8,974 nt of DNA from Methanomicrobiales archaeon (GCA_003160755.1 QEXZ01000061.1:1-8974); one strand, 5' to 3'; shown: positions 1 through 6,038, counted from the stretch's first letter. The notes: generated by a model not told the origin, from the sequence alone. Program-made: numbers and translations.

Positions 1-2
1 CA

Positions 3-119
3 AAATGCGGGACACAAATGGAATTCGTAATGTTCTTCAAGAAAGATCCGCCTCTACTATCTGAAAAATGGGGATTTGGTACTAAATTAGACGATTGGAA
101 CTACCTGTGTGCTAGTTAA
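3..119 (+). CDS. C-terminal fragment of an unidentified protein
   Basis: The reading frame is open from the left edge of the window and ends at TAA 117-119, giving 38 residues that begin KCGTQMEF and end DDWNYLCAS. Coding status is supported by protein-like composition and by a hairpin followed by a T-run just after the stop. The CG pair near the beginning could be the second half of a CxxC zinc-ribbon knuckle, but the first half would lie outside the window, so this is only a guess. A competing short frame from the ATG at 5 stops after 19 codons and has nothing in its favour. The gene starts before the window and I do not recognise its family. Confidence 0.5.
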   Translation, partial: KCGTQMEFVMFFKKDPPLLSEKWGFGTKLDDWNYLCAS

Positions 120-133
120 AGTGCTCTAAATTT

Positions 134-151
134 CCCCGAAGGGGTTTTGTT
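134..151 (+). terminator. Hairpin plus T-run terminator
   Basis: CCCC (134-137), loop GAA, GGGG (141-144), then TTTTGTT. It lies 15 bases after the stop of the partial gene at the left edge. The stem is short but all G:C, and the following T-run suits archaeal termination. Confidence 0.55.
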
Positions 152-179
152 CATCTGTTTGCCTTTTCCTTTCTCTATG

Positions 180-264
180 TAACACTAGAACAAGAAGAAA
201 AAACAAAGCAAAAAAGAAACAAAAAAAGAAAAAAGATAAAAGGATAGATTGCAGTGTCTATCCT
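180..264 (-). terminator. Terminator of the beta-helix protein gene (hairpin plus long T-tract)
   Basis: On the - strand, a perfect 7-bp stem (AGGATAG 241-247 with CTATCCT 258-264, 10-base loop) lies about 33 bases after the stop of the beta-helix gene. It is followed by roughly 60 bases consisting almost entirely of T interrupted by single C or G (the + strand is A-rich from 185 to 240). Long T-tracts are the main termination signal of archaeal RNA polymerase, so this should be a strong stop. Confidence 0.7.
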
Positions 265-296
265 ATTTTATGTCTTCTATTTTACTGTGGTGCACT

Positions 297-1604
297 TTAT
301 GGTGTTGGTAGTGTACATGGGCATAAGCCTTGGTTGAAGTCATCTAGGTCGTTCTTGATTAAATTTGCTGGTTGTTTGTCTTTCCCTGTTACTTTAGCTG
401 TACCTCCAGGTCCAGTGTATCTCTTCTCACTTAAAAATTCGTCAGCATCGTCTATGACATCATCTATACAATCGCAATAAGCTATGTTCAAGTGTTCCAA
501 ATGTAGTACGTTTAGTTCGGCTGCTAATAACTGTGCTGCAAGCATATTAAGAGCATTCTTGTTCGTTGCATTGTTGAAAACCGCCGTTGCATTATCTGAG
601 TCATTTACCTCGTAGTAATAAACCGTTGAATCGTTTCCCAGATATATTGGCCCATAGTCATCCAGTACAGCATTTACAGAGTCTTCGTGGTTTTTCCAGA
701 ATCCTATTGTTTTCGCTTCGCAGGGGTCTGGGGTAAAGGACCATGGATCAAAATCTACATTGGCACTTACTGCGTCACCTGTTCCAGGACCTACTCCACT
801 AGGCCCACTTGTATCGCCCCACCAGTTCTGAGTGGCATTGAGCTCAAGATTATCAGGGTGATTCCAGACACCATAAGCACTGTTTCCCACAATATTATTG
901 CAGTTGACGACATTGTCTGAGCATGGGTATGCGGTAGGCCCAGCAACCTCGATTCCACGATTATTGCCTTGAACATCATTGTCTTTGATTGTGTTGCTGT
1001 TCGAATATGTATCCATGTGAATGCCCCGATTGGTGTTGTTTAATATCGTGTTGTTTATGATTGTGCTGTAGCGTGCCTTATACATCCAGATGCCCTCCGT
1101 GTTGTTTGATATAATGTTATCCTTTACTGTGTTGTAGTCCGCGTAATTAGGAACACCGATCCTACCATAGAGTCCGATGCCCCAACCGTTGCCTGATACG
1201 ATATTATTAGAGATGTTGCAGTGATCTACCCAGTGGAGCAATATACCTCTGCTCCCCCCGGTCACTGTAAACCCACTTATGTTCACATAGTTTGGGGTTT
1301 CATTTACTCTGAAGACAGCGTCATTTGGATCAGATGCGTTCACGACGCAATTTGCAGAGCCATTCTCAGAGCGAATCGTCAAACTAGCAACATACACGTT
1401 CACGTTCTCGTTGTACGTGCCATCACGCACGATGATGATGTCGCCCCCAGTGGCGTTATCCACTGCTTGCTGAATCGTCTGATTCCCGCCTTCCGGCACA
1501 TAAATCGTTGTTGCGCTCGCAGTCGCCGAAAAAGCCACGAGAATTGAAAACGCAATAGTCACTGCTATTAATGTCGAAATCGCTTTTTCATTTTTTGTTT
1601 TCAT
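297..1604 (-). CDS. Secreted parallel beta-helix (NosD/PbH1-type) repeat protein
   Basis: A 435-residue protein predicted to be exported and to act at or outside the cell surface. Residues 1-31 form a Sec-type signal peptide (basic MKTKNEK, a hydrophobic run, then cleavage near ATASA|TTIYV). Residues about 35-285 are a right-handed beta-helix: TIQQAVDNA and GTYNENV at the entry, then repeated N/G-rich rungs such as NISNNIVSGNGWGI, NIISNNTEGIWM and TIINNTILNNTNRGI. The helix closes with NWWGDTSGP (260-268). Residues 299-435 are a separate C-terminal domain starting TIGFWKNH, with a helical ALNMLAAQLLAAELN stretch (351-365) and cysteines in CDC and CPC; similar domains occur at the C-termini of other secreted surface proteins. 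No C-terminal membrane anchor or sorting signal is visible, so it may be released. The start is supported by a consensus AGGAGGTG at 1618-1625, 13 bases upstream. The ligand or substrate is unknown: beta-helices of this type are found in carbohydrate-active and adhesion-like proteins, and no catalytic residues can be assigned. Confidence 0.88.
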   Translation of the reverse strand: MKTKNEKAISTLIAVTIAFSILVAFSATASATTIYVPEGGNQTIQQAVDNATGGDIIIVRDGTYNENVNVYVASLTIRSENGSANCVVNASDPNDAVFRVNETPNYVNISGFTVTGGSRGILLHWVDHCNISNNIVSGNGWGIGLYGRIGVPNYADYNTVKDNIISNNTEGIWMYKARYSTIINNTILNNTNRGIHMDTYSNSNTIKDNDVQGNNRGIEVAGPTAYPCSDNVVNCNNIVGNSAYGVWNHPDNLELNATQNWWGDTSGPSGVGPGTGDAVSANVDFDPWSFTPDPCEAKTIGFWKNHEDSVNAVLDDYGPIYLGNDSTVYYYEVNDSDNATAVFNNATNKNALNMLAAQLLAAELNVLHLEHLNIAYCDCIDDVIDDADEFLSEKRYTGPGGTAKVTGKDKQPANLIKNDLDDFNQGLCPCTLPTP

Positions 1605-1616
1605 TTTTTTTCTTTT

Positions 1617-1694
1617 TCACCTCCTAATTTTTTCATTCGTTTTTTCTACTATGGAGTTGGACCATGTAAGGGACACATTTTCCTCCTGCATCAT
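1617..1694 (-). CDS. Short leader ORF coupled to the beta-helix gene
   Basis: A 25-codon ORF reads from tandem ATGs (1694, 1691) to TGA at 1619-1617. It may instead be a 19-codon ORF from GTG 1676, which has GGAGG five bases before it. The stop codon lies within the AGGAGGTGA that serves as Shine-Dalgarno for the beta-helix gene, so ribosomes finishing the leader would sit on the downstream ribosome-binding site. This geometry suggests translational coupling or a leader peptide controlling the main gene. The peptide ends EKTNEKIRR and has no recognisable family. Such a short ORF can occur by chance; the GAGGTG and GGAGG motifs before its possible starts and the stop placement are the evidence. 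Confidence 0.35.
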   Translation of the reverse strand: MMQEENVSLTWSNSIVEKTNEKIRR

Positions 1695-1741
1695 CACCTC
1701 TTACATTCAAATGCACTACTCCACGCGCAGGTTTATTTTCC

Positions 1742-1756
1742 CCTTTTTAAAGACTT
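1742..1756 (-). promoter_or_regulatory. Candidate archaeal promoter for the leader and beta-helix gene
   Basis: On the - strand this reads AAGTCTTTAAAAAGG, a plausible purine-rich BRE followed by a TATA-like CTTTAAAA. Transcription would start near 1720, some 25-30 bases before the leader ORF and about 115 bases before the main start codon. It is A/T-rich sequence, so the assignment is tentative. Confidence 0.4.
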
Positions 1757-1960
1757 TCGATACTCTACAGATTAATTCTATTTTTCCACCCTTTTTTGAA
1801 TAAAAGGGTAAAAAAAAATTCAATAGGTGACATAAAAAATGGGTACTATTGGGAAAAATACTTAGCCTTATCTTATGCCATAAAAAAAATAAGAGATGAT
1901 GCCACCAAGCAACCGGGCACCACCACGCGCTGCATTCCATTCCGCTCCACGCTCCGCCAC

Positions 1961-2505
1961 TCCGCATCCGCAGTTCCGCAAAATCAATTGCACCTTGCAG
2001 AATGCACTTGCAGAAAAAGCTGCATGGTGGGCTGCGATGTGATATGCGGGGTTGGCAACTAAAGTCTTGTTTCGCTTTTACCCAAGAAATAGCATCGGCA
2101 TTAATCGCAGGGGTTATTGTGGTTGTGGTGGATTGGAAAAACTCCGCATCCGCAGCACCGCAAAATCAATTGCAGTTTGCAGAATGCAGTTGCAGAAAAA
2201 GGTGCATGTGGGTTGCGATGTGCTACGCGGGGTTGGTGGCTAAAAGTTTGCTAAAAGTTAGGCTCAGGTGCAAAGCCTGCCACGTCGAAGAACGTGCGGC
2301 ATTCCGCCTTACACCGCTCCGCAAAATCAATTGCACCTTGCAGAATGCACTTGCAGAAAAAGCTGCATGGTGGGCTGCGATGTGATACGCGGCATTCCGC
2401 ATCCGCAGCTCCGCAAAATCAATTGCACCTTGCAGAATGCACTTGTAGAAAAATTTGCATGGTGGGTTGCGGGGTGATACGCGGGGTTGGCGGCTAAAGT
2501 CTTGA
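1961..2505. repeat. Cluster of four copies of a ~74-base foldable intergenic repeat
   Basis: Cores lie at 1976-2049, 2158-2230, 2319-2392 and 2411-2484. Each starts CCGCAAAATCAATTGCA and ends GCGG. Copies 1 and 3 differ at one position, copy 4 differs from copy 3 at six, and copy 2 at about seven, including a one-base deletion. Three copies are preceded by TCCGCATCCGCAG and three are followed by GGGTTGG...CTAAA. The spacers (108, 88 and 18 bases) are unequal, so this is neither a simple tandem array nor a CRISPR. The interior is full of TTGCA/TGCAG words able to form small hairpins, for example TGCAG-AAAAAG-CTGCA in copies 1 and 3. In copy 1 the outer CCGCAT (1962-1967) is complementary to ATGCGG (2044-2049). 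Short ORFs cross the copies but the one-base deletion in copy 2 shifts frame, which argues against coding. It may be a nonautonomous element or a structured RNA/DNA repeat. Confidence 0.85.
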
Positions 2506-2700
2506 TTTTAAGCCCTTTCTTCTAATTGCTCCGCTTTCCATCTTTTATTTCTTCTTCTCTGTTTGTGTGTATAACCTATGGGTCATCACGAATATGATTT
2601 TAGGCATTGTGTTGGGAATAATAACGGATAAGTCGTTGATAACTACGAAAAGGCTTATTGTTCATCTTCAGATGAGTCTCGTGGAGAAGCAGCCGCCGTG
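2506..2700. other. Intergenic stretch with no recognised feature
   Basis: Between the repeat cluster and the promoter of the broken gene at 2762 I see no ORF with a ribosome-binding site, no tRNA-like cloverleaf and no member of the ~74-base repeat family. A small inverted repeat (TCATCT 2662-2667, AGATGA 2670-2675) and a TCTC/GAGA stem just after it are the only local structure. Confidence 0.5.
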
Positions 2701-2712
2701 AAAAATCGAAAG

Positions 2713-2720
2713 TTTTATAT
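2713..2720 (+). promoter_or_regulatory. TATA box of the broken gene at 2762
   Basis: TTTTATAT lies about 45 bases before the ATG at 2762. Transcription would start near 2742, leaving a leader of about 20 bases that carries the AGGAGGT at 2754-2760. Promoter and ribosome-binding site together imply that a real gene once began here. Confidence 0.5.
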
Positions 2721-2761
2721 GTGAGCTAAGATTTGTTATAAGTAATGGGTAACAGGAGGTT

Positions 2762-2803
2762 ATGGTTGAAGAAGAAATACAGGCTTCGTACTTAAGTACG
2801 GGG
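2762..2803 (+). pseudogene. 5' end of a gene cut off by the transposase element
   Basis: ATG 2762 follows a consensus AGGAGGT (2754-2760) and a TATA box. The first codons read MVEEEIQASYLSTG. The frame stays open to 2986, but from about 2804 it is antisense to the transposase gene and translates to hydrophobic nonsense, so only about 14 codons appear original. The Shine-Dalgarno to ATG spacing is unusually short (about 2 bases after GGAGG). After the element, at 3969-3990, a related sequence can be read as LSPGYSDYGKII followed by a stop, which resembles the broken end LSTGY, so the two pieces may come from related sequences. The family is not recognisable. Confidence 0.4.
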
Positions 2804-2813
2804 TATGTGACTT
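2787..2813. repeat. Left copy of the ~20-base repeat flanking the transposase, with a 14-base palindrome
   Basis: TTAAGTACGGGGTAT then GTGACT (2792-2812) matches TTAAGTCCGGGGTAT-A-GTGACT at 3969-3990 in the same orientation. It overlaps a perfect palindrome, CGTACTTAAGTACG (2787-2800). The transposase frame is terminated by the TAA inside this copy. Confidence 0.6.
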
Positions 2814-3847
2814 TTATCATATGGATTTGTATTCTTTTTATTCTGACTTGGAATATATCCATCAATTTCTTTATCTTCCAGAAATTTTATGTTAGTACTT
2901 TCATAATAACCATTATCGAATGTCCATACTACATTCTTTGGAATTTCTTTAAGGTTTTGTTCTGTTTCGATAACTTGTGGTTGTAATTGATACATATCAT
3001 ATTCCGAATTGCATACATCATTTGCTAGGATAAATCCATTTTTTTCTGTAGTGATTTGAGGATTATAGGAAAACTCGATTTTCCCTTTTTTTGATAACAT
3101 AAATCTGCATTCTGGATCAGTTATATTTACTTTTTTCAAATCGTTTTTCTCTACTTCCGAGTGTGCTTTTTCAAGTTTGTCTATTAAATTTTGCTTAACT
3201 GGCTCTCCTTTTTCTTTCAATCCATTAATGTAGTACATTACAGCCTTTCGGATTTTCTTTTTACTTGTATTTGGAAGTTGATCACTACCGCTTATTTCTC
3301 CAAAAAAATCATCTTCGAGTGAGTCTTGCTCGGCCCATTTGTCTAATTCATTGTCGATAAAACCAATCAGAAACTCCAGTTCCCCTTTAGTGTAAACTCG
3401 ATTATTGGAGGCATTTGCTTTTATTTTAGTACCATCGGTTGAGAAATGGGATAAATCTAACATTCCTTCCTTTTTTGCAAAACTAACAGTATGCATAAAT
3501 ACCATTTTTATCAAATCAGGATTCTCTTTTCGAAAATCGTTCATAGTCCTAAAATCAGGTGTTGTTTTTTCTGAAAGATACATGTAAACAACATTTTCTC
3601 TTGCATTTCTTGCAAGTTTTCGAGAAGAACGTATTCTGTCAATCACTCCCATCACAAATAGTTTTAAAATAATTCTGGGATGATATGCTGGATGACCTGC
3701 ACCATCGTATTTCACTTCAAATGAAGAAAAATCCAAAGATTCAACAAAACTTTCAACTAGATAACAAACATGATCTTCTGGAATTAATTCTTCAATGCTT
3801 GGAGGAAACAACCAGGATTGATTTTTAAAGGATTTAATGAATGCCAT
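2792..3847 (-). pseudogene. IS1182-family (DUF772/DDE) transposase, 3'-truncated
   Basis: 351 residues remain; full-length members are usually about 450-550. An N-terminal DUF772-type region (about residues 10-125, including HPAYHPRIILKLFVMG and the TPDFRTMNDFR signature) is followed by the catalytic core. The first Asp is D138 in FSTDGTKIKANAS and the second is D311 in TFDNGYYES. DPECRFM and YNPQ between them are also family-typical. The frame runs to NPYDKSHI and then hits a foreign PRT-stop derived from the flanking repeat. The region that should carry the catalytic Glu and the C-terminal tail is therefore missing, and the protein is predicted to be inactive. There is no Shine-Dalgarno; a TATA-like sequence about 27 bases upstream suggests leaderless expression. 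Family assignment rests on motif recognition and is firm; IS1182 versus a close relative is less certain. Confidence 0.85.
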
Positions 3848-3864
3848 ATTATTAAGACAGTAAT

Positions 3865-3880
3865 TATATGATATAACAGT
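3865..3880 (-). promoter_or_regulatory. TATA-like box of the transposase gene
   Basis: On the - strand this reads ACTGTTATATCATATA, with TTATAT centred about 27 bases before the ATG at 3847. No ribosome-binding site lies between them, consistent with a leaderless start. Confidence 0.45.
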
Positions 3881-3968
3881 TTTTAAAATATTCGGGCACG
3901 ATAAGCATGATTGAAAATTAATATTGGATAAAATAGAATATTATTCTCAGTAATTGTCGGTCAACCTG

Positions 3969-3990
3969 TTAAGTCCGGGGTATAGTGACT
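3969..3990. repeat. Right copy of the repeat flanking the transposase
   Basis: TTAAGTCCGGGGTAT followed by AGTGACT matches 2792-2812 with one substitution and one inserted base. It is the probable outer end of the insertion sequence. Confidence 0.55.
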
Positions 3991-4024
3991 ATGGCAAAAT
4001 TATATAAAGGAAAATTAAGTAGAA

Positions 4025-4099
4025 ATGATAACAATGAAAAAAATGTGGAAGGAATCACAGCCAAAACAGTTCGACCAGAGGGGAGTATATGCGAACTAA
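4025..4099 (+). CDS. Possible tiny ORF or gene remnant (24 aa)
   Basis: ATG 4025 (or ATG 4034) opens MITMKKMWKESQPKQFDQRG and stops at TAA 4097-4099. A good TATA-like TTATATAA (4000-4007) lies 18-27 bases upstream of the two candidate starts, so leaderless transcription is possible. Its composition is protein-like, but it is too short to identify. It may be the start of a gene lost during rearrangement between the IS end and the cassette block. Confidence 0.2.
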   Translation: MITMKKMWKESQPKQFDQRGVYAN

Positions 4100-4156
4100 G
4101 TTCGGATATAAAACGTTAAATGAAATAATTTTTAGTGGCTAAAAGTAGAATGAGGG

Positions 4157-4229
4157 GACAATCAAAGCAAGAAGAAGAAAAGGGGAGGGGCTGTGCTACG
4201 CACATTTACACGCCCAACTTCGTTGATTT
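4157..4229 (+). other. Weak attC-like inverted repeat before the hydrolase gene
   Basis: AATCAA (4158-4163) is complementary to TTGATT (4223-4228). Inside these, GAAG pairs with CTTC (4218-4221), GGGC with GCCC (4211-4214), and TGTGC with GCACA around a TAC loop. The right box GTTGATT matches the attC core GTTRRRY at six of seven positions. The left box lacks the AAC that attC sites should have, so this could be a decayed site, an attI-like boundary or an unrelated fold. If it is a cassette edge, the hydrolase cassette would begin at 4223, 48 bases before its start codon. Confidence 0.25.
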
Positions 4230-4239
4230 AAATAAAAAA

Positions 4240-4249
4240 TTATATATAA
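4240..4249 (+). promoter_or_regulatory. TATA box of the hydrolase gene
   Basis: TTATATATAA is centred about 26 bases before ATG 4271. There is no Shine-Dalgarno in between. The spacing is that of an archaeal leaderless promoter and equals that of the UPF0182 gene in this window. Confidence 0.65.
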
Positions 4250-4270
4250 TAACAAATTAGTATTAAATGT

Positions 4271-5338
4271 ATGGTGACGAAATATGAGACTATGTTAAAA
4301 ATAGAATCTAATTTTAGGAATATATGTAAAAATGATAAAAAAGTAGATAATGCTTTTTTACTTGTTCATTCTGATAAACTAGGTGTTCACTTAAATATTG
4401 CTGAGGGAGAAACAGCAAATCCTGAACAACCTAATCATTTAGCAAGTGTAGGAAAATTATTCACAGCAACACTTATTGCAATCTTACACGAAAAAAAGGA
4501 ACTTGATTTTGATGACAAGATTTCAAAATATCTTGATTACAAATTAATGAGAGGATTGCATATTTATAAAGGAAAAGATTATTCTAATGAAATAACAATA
4601 AGACATCTGCTTATGCAAACATCTGGGCTAAATGATGTATTTTATGATTTGTTTAAAAAGATGTCAAAAGATGAAACATTTAAACCTACCACGCGAGATG
4701 CAGTATTCTGGGGCAAAGAAAATTTAAAACCAGTTGCGATACCTGGTAAAAAACACTTTTATACAGATACAAATTATTTTATTTTGGGTTTTATTATTGA
4801 GAGTATAACTAAAAAAAAGTTTCATGAAGTCTTGCACGAATTAATTTTTAAACCGTTAAAAATGAAAAATGCTTATGTTCATGGATATACCGCTTCTAAA
4901 TCAAAATATTCTACGGCGAAATTATTTATTAATAACACTGACGTACTATCTGTTGAAGGTTTTCATAAGATAGATTATGCGGGTGGGAGTGTAGTTGCAC
5001 CTCTCGAGGAATATTTTCTGTTTATGAAATATTTGGTTAATGGAAAAATCATTAAAAAAGAAACATTAAATAGAATGATTGATGACGATGTATATATGGG
5101 TTTCCCTACTGTTGGTTTTAGATATGGTTATTCAGTTTGGAAACCTTTAACGATCCCTTTATTAATGCCTAAAAAGTATAAATGTTGGGGTTGTGTTGGA
5201 GTAACAGGAGCGTTTATGTTTTATCATCTTTCAACACAATCATATATTATTGGAACATTCAATGACTCTTCTTATAGAGCAAAATCTCTTCAATTTATGA
5301 TTTCAAAAGTTATTAAAGAATTAATAAAAACTAATTAA
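4271..5338 (+). CDS. Serine hydrolase of the beta-lactamase class C / esterase family (PF00144, COG1680)
   Basis: 355 residues with the three active-site elements of the serine beta-lactamase / penicillin-binding fold. S59-V-G-K62 (in HLASVGKLF) supplies the nucleophile and general base, Y164-T-D (in YTDTNYFILG) corresponds to the YxN motif, and G310-V-T-G313 corresponds to the K/H-T-G element. LLMQTSGL (113-120) is also typical. No signal peptide is present, so it is probably cytoplasmic; members like this are usually esterases, amidases or peptidases rather than antibiotic-degrading beta-lactamases, and the substrate cannot be inferred. The start is chosen because it lies about 26 bases after a TATA box; an overlapping out-of-frame ATG at 4267 is ignored. 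The gene is conspicuously AT-rich compared with the UPF0182 gene downstream. It is followed after 160 bases by an attC-like site in the same orientation, which suggests integron-cassette cargo. Confidence 0.88.
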   Translation: MVTKYETMLKIESNFRNICKNDKKVDNAFLLVHSDKLGVHLNIAEGETANPEQPNHLASVGKLFTATLIAILHEKKELDFDDKISKYLDYKLMRGLHIYKGKDYSNEITIRHLLMQTSGLNDVFYDLFKKMSKDETFKPTTRDAVFWGKENLKPVAIPGKKHFYTDTNYFILGFIIESITKKKFHEVLHELIFKPLKMKNAYVHGYTASKSKYSTAKLFINNTDVLSVEGFHKIDYAGGSVVAPLEEYFLFMKYLVNGKIIKKETLNRMIDDDVYMGFPTVGFRYGYSVWKPLTIPLLMPKKYKCWGCVGVTGAFMFYHLSTQSYIIGTFNDSSYRAKSLQFMISKVIKELIKTN

Positions 5339-5500
5339 ATCAAAAGCCCATCCCCTAAAAAAAGTAAAAAAAGAGATTGTCCCCCTAATTCTTGTTCTTG
5401 ATGTATCGCGTTTGCTCTTTTGATTGAACGCCACTAAAAATTACTCTCCTTCCTTTCAGTCAGTCTGTGACGGCTTGCAGCCTTTCGCTTCGCTCACCCT

Positions 5501-5589
5501 CATTTAACAAGGATTTAGAGGAAAATTCTTGCAGAATTTTACCCAAATTTTGCCTACGGCAAAACTTCTCTAAATCCCGATGTTATATG
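5501..5589 (+). other. attC-like integron recombination site 1
   Basis: This is an 89-base imperfect inverted repeat with the nested architecture of an attC site. The outer left box CATTTAAC (5501-5508, containing ATTTAAC, a full match to RYYYAAC) pairs 7/8 with GTTATATG (5582-5589). Spacers AA and CGAT follow. The inner arms GGATTTAGAG (5511-5520) and CTCTAAATCC (5568-5577) are perfectly complementary over 10 bases. The variable tip contains two perfect hairpins: AAAATTC-TTGCA-GAATTTT (5522-5540) and TTTTGCC-TAC-GGCAAAA (5548-5564). Recombination in an attC would fall between G5582 and T5583. The site ends 68 bases before the SnoaL-like gene and lies 162 bases after the hydrolase gene. Confidence 0.75.
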
Positions 5590-5596
5590 AAATTCC

Positions 5597-5611
5597 AAAC
5601 TTAATAAAAAT
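5597..5611 (+). promoter_or_regulatory. Possible TATA-like box of the SnoaL-like gene
   Basis: AAACTTAATAAAAAT lies about 50 bases before the start codon, at the 5' end of the cassette. It would give a leader of about 25-30 bases carrying the Shine-Dalgarno. The surroundings are all A/T-rich, so this is weak. Confidence 0.25.
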
Positions 5612-5657
5612 CAAAAAAAACACGATTAATTAAAAAATCTTAAAGGAGTATTTAGCA

Positions 5658-6032
5658 ATGAATTCAATTGATCCAAAACTTACAGCTTTACAATTTAATG
5701 AATACATAAACAATCAGGATATCGTCGGGCTTTCAAGTCTGATGACAGAAGACCACACGTTTATTGACCGTGACGGAAATGGTGATAAGGGAAAGGAATC
5801 AATGACAAATGGATGGATTGGTTTCTTTAAATCTTTCCCGGAGTATAAGAATACTTTTTTCCGGGTACAGTCACAGGATGATTTTGTTGTAATATATGGT
5901 TATGCCATATGGAAGAAGGGATCAGAACCTGATTATGTAATATGGACAGCAAAAATAGAAGACGATCTTATTGCAGAATGGCATATCTATGAAGATACAG
6001 AAGAGAATAAGAGGAGATTCAATCTAATTTAA
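5658..6032 (+). CDS. SnoaL/NTF2-like small protein
   Basis: 124 residues, the usual size of a single cone-shaped NTF2/SnoaL domain. An N-terminal helix (ALQFNEYINNQDIVGLSSLM) is followed by DHTFIDRDGN, the GWIGFFKSFPEYKNTF segment and the strands VVIYGYAIWKK, DYVIWTAKIEDD and IAEWHIYED. The closing EWHIYEDT pattern is typical of the SnoaL-like group. These folds serve as small-molecule isomerases, cyclases, hydrolases or just binding modules, so a reaction cannot be assigned. The start is set by AAGGAG at 5643-5648, nine bases before ATG; unlike the two leaderless + strand genes here, it uses a clear Shine-Dalgarno. SnoaL/NTF2-like proteins are known cargo of integron cassettes, and this gene lies exactly between two attC-like sites. 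Confidence 0.8.
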   Translation: MNSIDPKLTALQFNEYINNQDIVGLSSLMTEDHTFIDRDGNGDKGKESMTNGWIGFFKSFPEYKNTFFRVQSQDDFVVIYGYAIWKKGSEPDYVIWTAKIEDDLIAEWHIYEDTEENKRRFNLI

Positions 6033-6038
6033 TATTAG

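Larger units (their letters stand above)
2804..3990 (-). mobile_element. Truncated insertion sequence (IS1182-like)
   Basis: This covers the transposase remnant plus about 140 bases upstream of it, ending near 3990. Reading inward on the - strand, the right boundary is GTCACTATACCCCGGACTT, a plausible terminal-repeat sequence. The expected inverted counterpart at the left end is absent; instead there is a same-orientation copy at 2792-2812. The left part of the element, including the last third of the transposase, has been lost. Boundaries are approximate. Confidence 0.6.

Noticed and set aside
687..1547. Other-frame ORFs (both strands) inside the beta-helix gene region
   Set aside because: Shadows of the 435-residue beta-helix ORF, without starts, ribosome-binding sites or recognisable domains.
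1796..2497. Several overlapping short + strand ORFs giving Cys-rich peptides such as QLHLAECTCRKSCM
   Set aside because: They are the same ~74-base repeat read in whichever frame is open. The frame differs between copies, copy 2 has a one-base deletion, and none has a convincing ribosome-binding site or family similarity.
1961..2505. CRISPR array
   Set aside because: Repeat units are too long, spacers are 108, 88 and 18 bases, and no cas gene is present.
2669..2692. Hammerhead-ribozyme-like CAGATGAG followed by a TCTC/GAGA stem
   Set aside because: The conserved core CUGAUGA is not matched at its second position, and the required GAAA after the stem is absent.
4115..4122. GTTAAATG, a perfect match to the attC core GTTRRRY and nearly identical to the right end of site 1 with its flank
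   Set aside because: No complementary left box or inner arms are found in the 60-140 bases upstream. It could be a single attI-like core but cannot be supported alone.
4153..5382. Inverted pair GGGGACAATC (4153-4162) and GATTGTCCCC (5373-5382) flanking the hydrolase gene
   Set aside because: A 10-base match over 1.2 kb is close to chance expectation, and there are no accompanying direct repeats or extension of the match.
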